64,000 bases of DNA from Planctomycetaceae bacterium (GTDB taxonomy: Bacteria > Planctomycetota > Planctomycetia > Pirellulales > Pirellulaceae), in the NCBI GenBank assembly GCA_005778405.1, contig SXOA01000155.1, positions 1 to 64,000 of the forward strand. The letters are read 5' to 3'. Positions 39,167 through 46,139 of this stretch are shown here, one piece after another. Made by a program: the position numbers and the translations under genes. Numbering within the stretch: position 1 is the stretch's first letter; each line of letters begins with the position of its first letter. Under the pieces are notes generated by a model, which ran no database searches, was not told where the DNA came from, and saw nothing but the letters and a program-made list of their open reading frames with translations.

Positions 39167-40672
39167 CTAGTACTGTCTGCGGACATATCCGGAAGTGGAG
39201 GGCGCGGTGAAGCTCGAGGCGGGGTTCGCCGATATGATCGTGGCCGGTGTCGCATTTCTCATCGCTGCCTGCGCTGCCGGCGGCAGGCCAAAGTCCAGCA
39301 CGGCTTCGCTCGCCTTGCCGCGGCATTCGACCATTAGCAGGGCGTCGGCCCGTTCGCCGGCCTGGCCCAGGGCGCCGAAGAGCGCCAGCGGATTGCTGTT
39401 GCCGCTGTTGCCCGAAGGACTGGCGACGACTCCGCAGGAGAGGAGCAGCACCTGGTCCGCCGGCCAGCGGAACCGCTCCTGAAACCGCCAACTGACGAGC
39501 TGCGGCACCTGGATTTGGGCACGCTGATTCTGGCCGCCGACGTTGACGTCGATGTTGACCGGCACGAGCCGCTCCACCTGGTCGATGTTGCACTTGATGG
39601 CGGCGTCGCACGTTTTGCCGTCGAGCGACATCAGCGGGCTGAGCTGCAGAGCAAAGCCTTCTTCAATCTGGCCATTCACCACCTCGAAGCCGGGGAAGTA
39701 GCTTATCTGCCGCACTGAGCGGGGATAGACCCGTGGCCGAGTGCGGGGGATGATCTCCGTCTGGCCGCTTTGGATTTGCAGGTTGGGGATCACGTTCTCG
39801 CGATAGTCCCCCCGCTGCCGCAGCTCGCCGACCAGGACCGCGGCATTCTCGCGAGAGAGGAGCCAGGCTTCGACGCCGGGCGACTGGATATCGATCGACC
39901 GCATCAGCGGCAATGCCCGCGTCCGCCAGGCGGGGCTGCTGATGGTCATGAGGCGGACGGACAAGACATGCGGCTCCATATCGCTCTCCACCAGCCGCTT
40001 GACCACGTCGTTCACCAGCTCCTGCATCTGCGGTGTGTGATAGACCCGCAGCGTGTTGCGGCCGGCGCTGAGGATGCCCAGCGGCTCGGAGAACCAGACG
40101 TCGGTGCCGGTCTCGCGGAGAATCCAGTCGATGACCGCCTGCTCCGGCTTCTCCTGGTTTTTCGACCGCGAGGTATAGGGCGAAATGTCATATTCGCGCC
40201 AGACCTGGCCGCCATCCGCGGGAAGCGTGCCGCTTCCCTTCACCACGCGCAACACCCCCGGTTGAAAGCTCGTGCGGGTGCTGGTGGAGATTCCCGCCCG
40301 CGAGTCGGCCGTGAAAAATCCGGGCTGGTTTGTGGACGAGGAAGACCGGCCAAACAGCGAGGGGGCAGCAGTGGAGGAGCGATTGTTAGTGGAGCTTCCA
40401 AAGGAAGAATTGCCGCCCGTTCCCACGTTCGTAATCCGCGGAAAGGCCGGGGCCGACATCGACGAGCCGTTGTCCTGCGTGTTGCCGAATCCAGCCGCTC
40501 GCGACGAAGAGACCGTCGCTCCGCCGCGACTTCCCGCAGCGCCCGGCGAAGTGGTTGTCTGGGCACTGATGGCTGCTCGGCGGGGACCGAGAGAACCGTT
40601 CTGAGCCCAGAGCGAAGCTGTGGTGGTCACTAACAGTGCTGCGGCAATGCTGAGAATGCTGAACTTGGCCAT
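39167..40672 (-). CDS. Exported secretin-like protein
   Basis: 501 residues from ATG 40672, with GAGGAGGAAGAG just before it, an excellent ribosome binding site. Signal peptide (about 1-24, ending LWAQ), a Ser/Gly/Asn-rich linker (about 25-140), then a body with an STN-like or secretin N-domain pattern (VIDWILRETGTDVWFSEPLG, LRVYHTPQMQELVNDVVKRL) and a beta-rich C-terminus. Secretins form outer membrane pores; here the typical secretin barrel is not clear, so the protein may be a secretin-related helper. The lipoprotein gene is just downstream. Confidence 0.65.
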   Translation of the reverse strand: MAKFSILSIAAALLVTTTASLWAQNGSLGPRRAAISAQTTTSPGAAGSRGGATVSSSRAAGFGNTQDNGSSMSAPAFPRITNVGTGGNSSFGSSTNNRSSTAAPSLFGRSSSSTNQPGFFTADSRAGISTSTRTSFQPGVLRVVKGSGTLPADGGQVWREYDISPYTSRSKNQEKPEQAVIDWILRETGTDVWFSEPLGILSAGRNTLRVYHTPQMQELVNDVVKRLVESDMEPHVLSVRLMTISSPAWRTRALPLMRSIDIQSPGVEAWLLSRENAAVLVGELRQRGDYRENVIPNLQIQSGQTEIIPRTRPRVYPRSVRQISYFPGFEVVNGQIEEGFALQLSPLMSLDGKTCDAAIKCNIDQVERLVPVNIDVNVGGQNQRAQIQVPQLVSWRFQERFRWPADQVLLLSCGVVASPSGNSGNSNPLALFGALGQAGERADALLMVECRGKASEAVLDFGLPPAAQAAMRNATPATIISANPASSFTAPSTSGYVRRQY

Positions 40673-40848
40673 CTCTTCCTCCTCCCACGAACGAGGTCCG
40701 CGCGGATTCGCGCGGGGCGGGAGTATAGGGAAACAGGCGGAAGAGGGGCAAGGCGGAAAGCGGAGTGCTAGCGGCATGTTTTACTCCTTGCGCCGCCGCG
40801 AACCATCTGTTACAACGGAATCTTCCGCCACTTTTTTCGCTGCCGCTC

Positions 40849-41418
40849 ATGCCTGAAGTCTGGTTACGTCCGAACCGCCGCGCGCTCCTTTTGGGGATGA
40901 TCCTGCCCGTGGTGGCGGTGCTGGCCGGTGCCTGGGGAGTGGCGTTTGCGATTGTGACGCAGGCCTCGTTTTGGTGGATGCTGCCCGGAGCGGTCATTGC
41001 CCTGGCCGGCATTTATCTTCTCGGCTCGCTCGGTTTTTCCCTCTCGCAGCCGCGAGTGGCGTATGAGCCGGGGGAGCTGCTGGTTTATCTGGGTAGTCGC
41101 GAGCCAGTGCGAGTGCCGATTGAGGTGGTCGAGGTCTTTTTCGTCGGCCAGGGAGCCAGCAATTTGCCCAAGGTGAAAGGGAAAGAGCCGGAGACGACCA
41201 ACATCATCGTGCGGCTGGCGGAGGCGGCGCCGGAATGGAAGCATCGGGACGTGGACCCGCGGTTTGCCCACTGGTGCGAGGGCTACATCACGCTCCGCGG
41301 TGCCTGGTGCGAGCCGATTGGGGAAACGGCCCTGCGCCGGCTGAACAAGCGGCTGGTGGAGGTGCAACGGGAGCGGAAAGAACAGGCGGCATCCGCTCAA
41401 CAGGAGAACGCCCCATGA
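40849..41418 (+). CDS. Small membrane protein
   Basis: 189 residues from ATG 40849. Two helices (about 13-35 and 40-62) followed by a soluble domain of about 120 residues (RVPIEVVEVFFVGQG ... NIIVRLAEAAPEW). It overlaps the next gene by ATGA. Function unknown; the coupling to mfnB may be accidental or reflect a C1-pathway unit. Confidence 0.75.
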   Translation: MPEVWLRPNRRALLLGMILPVVAVLAGAWGVAFAIVTQASFWWMLPGAVIALAGIYLLGSLGFSLSQPRVAYEPGELLVYLGSREPVRVPIEVVEVFFVGQGASNLPKVKGKEPETTNIIVRLAEAAPEWKHRDVDPRFAHWCEGYITLRGAWCEPIGETALRRLNKRLVEVQRERKEQAASAQQENAP

Positions 41419-42164
41419 CCGGCCTCTTGGTAAGCGTTCGCGATGCTGCCGAAGCGCAAGCCGCGTTGCGCGGGGGCGCGGCGCTGATCGATGTCAAGGA
41501 GCCATTGAATGGGTCGCTCGGCTCAGCATCTCCAGAAGTCTGGCGGCAGGTGCGCGCGGTTGTGCCCCGGCACATCCCGTGCAGCGCCGCGTTGGGCGAG
41601 CTGAAGGACGTTACGCCACAGCACGCTCGCCAGTGGCGTACCAGCCTTGCCGGCTTCCAATTCGTCAAGCTCGGCCTGGCCGGCTGTGGCGATATAACCA
41701 ACTGGCAAGCTCAGTGGCAAGACATCCTGCAAGAACTGCTGCCGGAGACTCGCCCCGTCGCCGTTGTCTACGCCGACTGGCAATCCGCCTGCGCTCCGCC
41801 GCCCAGCGAGATTCTATCAGCCGCTGTCGAGAGCGCTTGCTCCGCGCTTCTGGTCGACACGTTTGACAAGTCTCGCGGCACTCTCAAGACGCATTTCTCT
41901 TTTCCAGAATTGCAGCATTTTCACAATGCCGCCCGCGCCGCCAAGCTCGCCACGGTTCTAGCCGGTTCGCTCACGCCGGCGTTGATCCGGGATCTGTTGC
42001 CGCTTGCGCCAGATTTTGTCGCGGTTCGCGGGGCCGTTTGCCGCGATAGCCGCGCGGGTAGGGTGGACGAGTTGCTCGTGGCTGACCTCGTCAGAATCCT
42101 GTTGTCAACTAGGGACGGGGGAAATCAAAATTCAACTTCCGCGAAAGCTCCGTTTGCTGCTTGA
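41415..42164 (+). CDS. mfnB: (5-formylfuran-3-yl)methyl phosphate synthase
   Basis: MfnB (DUF556) makes the furan ring precursor of methanofuran from two glyceraldehyde 3-phosphate molecules. The 249 residues carry the family pattern: LLVSVRDAAEAQAAL, ALIDVKEPLNGSLG with Schiff-base Lys28, FVKLGLAG with Lys85, LLVDTFDKSRGTL, VLAGSLTPALIRDL and FVAVRGAVCRDSRAGRVD. Planctomycetes possess the tetrahydromethanopterin/methanofuran C1 pathway. Only this gene of the pathway is in the window. Start ATG overlaps the stop of the preceding membrane protein gene. Confidence 0.93.
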   Translation: MTGLLVSVRDAAEAQAALRGGAALIDVKEPLNGSLGSASPEVWRQVRAVVPRHIPCSAALGELKDVTPQHARQWRTSLAGFQFVKLGLAGCGDITNWQAQWQDILQELLPETRPVAVVYADWQSACAPPPSEILSAAVESACSALLVDTFDKSRGTLKTHFSFPELQHFHNAARAAKLATVLAGSLTPALIRDLLPLAPDFVAVRGAVCRDSRAGRVDELLVADLVRILLSTRDGGNQNSTSAKAPFAA

Positions 42165-42301
42165 CGGCAGGCCGCGACGTTTTGATACTGACCTCTCCGC
42201 TTCACGAGACCTCGCGGTCGCGACGGAATCGTGAAGCGGCTCATTCGTTCGTGTTCAGCGATTTCTCGCTCCTTCCATCCTTCATCCGCAGGAGAACATT
42301 C

Positions 42302-42505
42302 GTGTCGAACTCCCTACTTGAAGCGATCAAAAAAGGAAACTGGGAATTCGAACCCGCCGGCCAGGATGCCACAGAGGTTCCACCGACTCCCGCCATGCCG
42401 GGGTCCAAAGAAAAACTCGCCATCCTCGCGGAGCGGCTGCAACTCGGCCTTCCCCTGTGGCACGATTCCGACCGCCGCACTTTTAACGACGAGGATCGAG
42501 AGTAG
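42302..42505 (+). CDS. Small conserved hypothetical protein
   Basis: 67 residues from GTG 42302, with CAGGAGAAC upstream at good distance. The sequence (SNSLLEAIKKGNWEFEP ... KEKLAILAERLQLGLPLWHD) looks like a soluble helical protein found next to metabolic genes in planctomycetes; I know no function. Too short for confident family assignment. Confidence 0.6.
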   Translation: MSNSLLEAIKKGNWEFEPAGQDATEVPPTPAMPGSKEKLAILAERLQLGLPLWHDSDRRTFNDEDRE

Positions 42506-42526
42506 TTACTGACGCAGGCAGCACGC

Positions 42527-42790
42527 TCAAAACCACTCGGCCCGCGGAAAGCCATCTTCTTCTTCGGGCCGGTAGACGACGTCAATCAGGTTGACGACCT
42601 CCACTCCTTCCACGGCCATGCGGACCAGCTCCTGGGCCAGCTGCTTGTGGTAATAGGAGTCGACCCGGCCGCGCAGAATGATCGCGTCGCCGTCCTGAAA
42701 GACGTGCAGCGTCCGCAGCACATAGATGCGGCTGCGCAGAAGGACCGTTTTGGCATGCACCACCGCATCGATGACAAGCGTTTCGGCCAT
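42527..42790 (-). CDS. BON-domain protein
   Basis: 87 residues. The BON pattern is visible: LRTLHVFQDGDAIILRGRVD, a YYHKQLAQELVRMA helix and VEVVNLIDVVYRP. No signal peptide, unlike most BON proteins. BON domains bind phospholipids or act as small scaffolds. Convergent with the small protein gene before it, 21 bases between the stops. Confidence 0.85.
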   Translation of the reverse strand: MAETLVIDAVVHAKTVLLRSRIYVLRTLHVFQDGDAIILRGRVDSYYHKQLAQELVRMAVEGVEVVNLIDVVYRPEEEDGFPRAEWF

Positions 42791-42933
42791 TTTCCTCGGC
42801 CTCCATCCGTGAGCGGCTGCCGTGAATCGGGGAGCCGCAGGTTTCCTGACCAGACGAATTTCAGCCGCTAAAGGCTGCCAATGCGCCGAAAAATTCCGTT
42901 AAGGAGTTAAATCTATGCGAGAAGAGTGGAAAG

Positions 42934-43614
42934 TCAACTCCCAAAATTGGAGTCTCGCGGAATTTTAACAGAATTCTGTAAGTATGCTAGCACTTCCTTT
43001 GCCAGGTCTTCCGCGGCCGTGTTTCCCGCGGCCAAATGTAGTTCCGGAGCCTCGGGGGGCTCATACGGATCGTCAATTCCCGTGAAGTTTTTCAGCTCGC
43101 CCGCCCGGGCCTTTTTATACAGCCCTTTGGGATCGCGGGATTCGCATACCACTAATGGGGCATCGACAAAGACCTCGATAAAGTCTCCCTTTTGCCCCCG
43201 CTCCTCGACCAGTTTCCGCACCGCCGCCCGATCGGCCCGGTAAGGACTGACAAAGGCCGACAGCGTCACCAGGCCGGCAGAGGCCATAAGCTCGGCGACG
43301 GCCCCTACGCGGCGGATATTTTCCTTTCGGTCGTCGGACCCAAATCCCAGCCCGAACCGCCGGGCAAATTCCTCCCCAAATTCGGCCAGCATTGCTGGCG
43401 ATGGATTCAGCGACTGCCGCACATTGTCCCCGTCCAGCAGAAAGCTGTGCACGCCGCGTGCAAACAGCATCCGCTCCACCAGGTTGGCCACGGTGCTCTT
43501 CCCGCACCCCGACAGCCCGGTGAACCACACCACGCAGCCGCGATGACCGTTGAGTTGCTTGCGGTCCTCGCGGGTGACGCTGTGAGGATGCCAGGTGAGG
43601 TCGGTGGATTCCAT
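42934..43614 (-). CDS. cysC: Adenylylsulfate (APS) kinase
   Basis: 226 residues. ATP + APS gives PAPS. Walker A is GLSGCGKST (33-41), DGDNVR follows at about 61-66, [13 protein letters not shown], then [17 protein letters not shown] is used by sulfotransferases or reduced to sulfite; with the sulfatase at 19891 this fits sulfated polysaccharide turnover. The C-terminal part ([20 protein letters not shown]) is family-like. No cysD/cysN gene nearby. Confidence 0.95.
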   Translation of the reverse strand: MESTDLTWHPHSVTREDRKQLNGHRGCVVWFTGLSGCGKSTVANLVERMLFARGVHSFLLDGDNVRQSLNPSPAMLAEFGEEFARRFGLGFGSDDRKENIRRVGAVAELMASAGLVTLSAFVSPYRADRAAVRKLVEERGQKGDFIEVFVDAPLVVCESRDPKGLYKKARAGELKNFTGIDDPYEPPEAPELHLAAGNTAAEDLAKEVLAYLQNSVKIPRDSNFGS

Positions 43615-43689
43615 GGAGTCAGGAGTCAGGGGTCAGTGTTAAAATCCTGTTGTTGCTTCCAATCTGCGTTCATCCGCGAAATCTGCGGA

Positions 43690-46026
43690 TCACTTCACTT
43701 CCGGAGCAATGATCCGCGAAGCGTGTTCCTTGTTCAAATACACGGTGTTTTTCGCCACGACGGTATTCTTCTCCGTCAGCGGTTCCAGGCCGAGCGGCTC
43801 GCCGGTGTTGGGGTTGGGCTCGAAGAAGGGCGCTCCGGTGCTGGCGATGGTCACGCGGATGCGGTGCCCCTTGTTGAAAATCTGACTGAGAGAGCCGACG
43901 TCGAAGGCCACTCTGTAAACCTTGTTCGGCTCCATAAATACTTCCTTCTCAAAGCCGTCGCGATAGCGGGCGCGGCGGACGTAATCGACGATCAGGATGC
44001 TGCGGCCGTCGGGATAGACATCGGTGACGCGGACGATGAAGTCGGTGTCCTTCGCCGACGAAGAGACATACAGCTCGGCCTGCACTTTGCCAGTCCATTC
44101 GACGGGCTGGGGCAGAACTTCCGTGCTGAAGGTGCGAACCTGATCCTGGACCTCGAACTTTTGCGCGTCGGCCGCACCGGGGAATCCGGTGCCGGGGATC
44201 GTATTGGGATGGAGGGGATCGGCGAGGAAAGTGGTGCTGGCATCGGCGGAAATTGGCGGCGAAGTTGTCAAAGTCTTGTCGGCCTGGAAGTAATAAGGCG
44301 TCGCCGTCGCCTTGATAGGCCAATCACGTGCCGTTCGCCACTCGTTGCCGGGTGCATTGGGCTCACCGAGCGCCCCCATGACGTAGTAGCGGACTGCCGG
44401 CTCCTGCTCCACTCCGTTAGGGACTCCTTTGAGATAGTGGTCGAACCAGCGGATGGCGTGGGCATCGAGCGGCCACTTGGCGTTTTCGGGATAGGTCATT
44501 TCGCTGATCTTGTTCATCTCCTTCACGCGGCCATGCAGCCACGGGCCGAGCAGTAGCTGTTGCTGGCCGCGGGAATTCTCGCCCCCCCGGTGCTGCCGGC
44601 CGATGTAACTGTCAATGGAGCCGACGGACATGAAGTCATACCAACTGCCGATCGTGAAGCAGGGGACATTCATCTTGTCGAAGAAGCGGGTGCAGTCTTC
44701 CTCGGCCCAGTAGGCGTCGTAGGCCGGGTGGGCGAACCAGTCGCGGAGCTGCGCCTGGTTGTGCTCCGGCACACGGCAGACCTTGTCCATCGTTTTGAAC
44801 CGCTCGGGCCGCGTGGTGCCGCCGATGCGATAGCCTTCGTGATAAAGCGAAAGGCCCGTATCAATCATGTACTGGGCCTTGAGATGCGGCGGCTGGGTGA
44901 CGGCTAGGAAATTCTGAGCAAAGCCGGCCTGCGAGCTGCCGATCGTCCCGACGGGGCCGCTCGACCACGTTTGCGTACCGAGCCACTCCACCAGGTCATA
45001 GCCGTCCTTGAGTTCTCCCCAACCGAGCGCCCGATAGCCAACCCAGGTTCCTTCGGAAAGCTGCGAGCCGCGAAAGTTCGCCAGGCAAGTGACGAATCCG
45101 CCGCGGGCCAGGTTGGCATACGACTGCCGCGTGCCGGGGTCGCGCCCGCTGGCGTAGCGCTGTTCCAAAATGACCGGCCAGGGGCCGTCGCCCGCTGGGA
45201 AATAGAGATAGGCGGAGAGTTTAACGCCGTCCCGCATCGGAATCATCACGTGTTTTTCCAGTACGCCGCCGAGATCGACCGGCGGCTCGCCGGAGAGTTT
45301 GGCGGGAGCAAGTTGAGCGAGCGCGACCGGCAGAAGGGCGTCAGCCAGCACCTGATGGCCGAGCGGATTAGGATGGCATTCGTCGGTCATCCACTTGCTG
45401 ATGACGTGGCCGTTGGCTTCCGCACGAGTCCAGGTGTTGAAGTTGTCGATGAGCGGAACGCCAGCCTCCCCCGCCACTTCACGAGCAGCGGAGACGTACT
45501 TTTGCAGCAGTTCATTGGGATTTGCTCCCGCGCCGTTCTTGGCACTCTTCCCCCACCGCGGTTCCGTCATCACCACGGGAATTGCGCCGGCATCCTTGAT
45601 CTTCTTCACCAACTCCGCGAGGTTCTGGCGATATTGCGCCACCGTCAAGCGAGACTCCGTCTTTCCTTTGTCCACGTAGCTGTCATTCGTCCCATACATG
45701 ATCGTGACGAGCCGCGGCTTCTTCGCCAGCACATCTTGCTCTAGCCGGGCGAGGGCTCCATCGGTCCGCTCACCGCCAATTCCGACGTTGGTGACGCGAG
45801 CGTCGACACCGCGGCTCTTCAGGTCAGCCTCCAGCAGAGCCGCAAAAGTCTCCTCGGGTTTGACGCCGGTGCGGACCCCTTTGGTGATGGAATCGCCCAG
45901 GGTGATGATTTCCAGCGGCTCCGCGGCAAGCGCAGCCGTCAGTCCTCCCCAAGCAAGGCAAATAGATGCGGCCAGCAAGGTTGAATTTCCGCGAAGTCGC
46001 CGGGAGCGATGCATGGTCAAGCTCAC
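43690..46026 (-). CDS. SGNH esterase fused to CocE/NonD-type hydrolase
   Basis: 778 residues with a signal peptide (about 1-35). The N-terminal domain (about 36-245) is an SGNH/GDSL lipase: GDSITKGV (block I Ser), GIGGERT, GTNDSY, and DECHPNPLGH with the catalytic His. The C-terminal domain (about 258-778) is a CocE/NonD X-Pro-type hydrolase: PMRDGVKLSAYLYFP, FRGSQLSEG, the nucleophile in TIGSSQAGF, GPWLHGRVK with the catalytic His, and the C-terminal jelly-roll part (TDFIVRVTDVYPDGRS). Two catalytic units for ester or amide cleavage in one exported enzyme is unusual. Confidence 0.9.
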   Translation of the reverse strand: MSLTMHRSRRLRGNSTLLAASICLAWGGLTAALAAEPLEIITLGDSITKGVRTGVKPEETFAALLEADLKSRGVDARVTNVGIGGERTDGALARLEQDVLAKKPRLVTIMYGTNDSYVDKGKTESRLTVAQYRQNLAELVKKIKDAGAIPVVMTEPRWGKSAKNGAGANPNELLQKYVSAAREVAGEAGVPLIDNFNTWTRAEANGHVISKWMTDECHPNPLGHQVLADALLPVALAQLAPAKLSGEPPVDLGGVLEKHVMIPMRDGVKLSAYLYFPAGDGPWPVILEQRYASGRDPGTRQSYANLARGGFVTCLANFRGSQLSEGTWVGYRALGWGELKDGYDLVEWLGTQTWSSGPVGTIGSSQAGFAQNFLAVTQPPHLKAQYMIDTGLSLYHEGYRIGGTTRPERFKTMDKVCRVPEHNQAQLRDWFAHPAYDAYWAEEDCTRFFDKMNVPCFTIGSWYDFMSVGSIDSYIGRQHRGGENSRGQQQLLLGPWLHGRVKEMNKISEMTYPENAKWPLDAHAIRWFDHYLKGVPNGVEQEPAVRYYVMGALGEPNAPGNEWRTARDWPIKATATPYYFQADKTLTTSPPISADASTTFLADPLHPNTIPGTGFPGAADAQKFEVQDQVRTFSTEVLPQPVEWTGKVQAELYVSSSAKDTDFIVRVTDVYPDGRSILIVDYVRRARYRDGFEKEVFMEPNKVYRVAFDVGSLSQIFNKGHRIRVTIASTGAPFFEPNPNTGEPLGLEPLTEKNTVVAKNTVYLNKEHASRIIAPEVK

Positions 46027-46139
46027 TTGTTGGAGATGAATGTTCCAATTCCAGTCAGGAGTATAGGATAGAACGCGCCGCGGAACTATTTCCCCGCCGG
46101 CGAAATCGAGCCTTGCCGAGAGTCCCTCATGGAGCGTTC

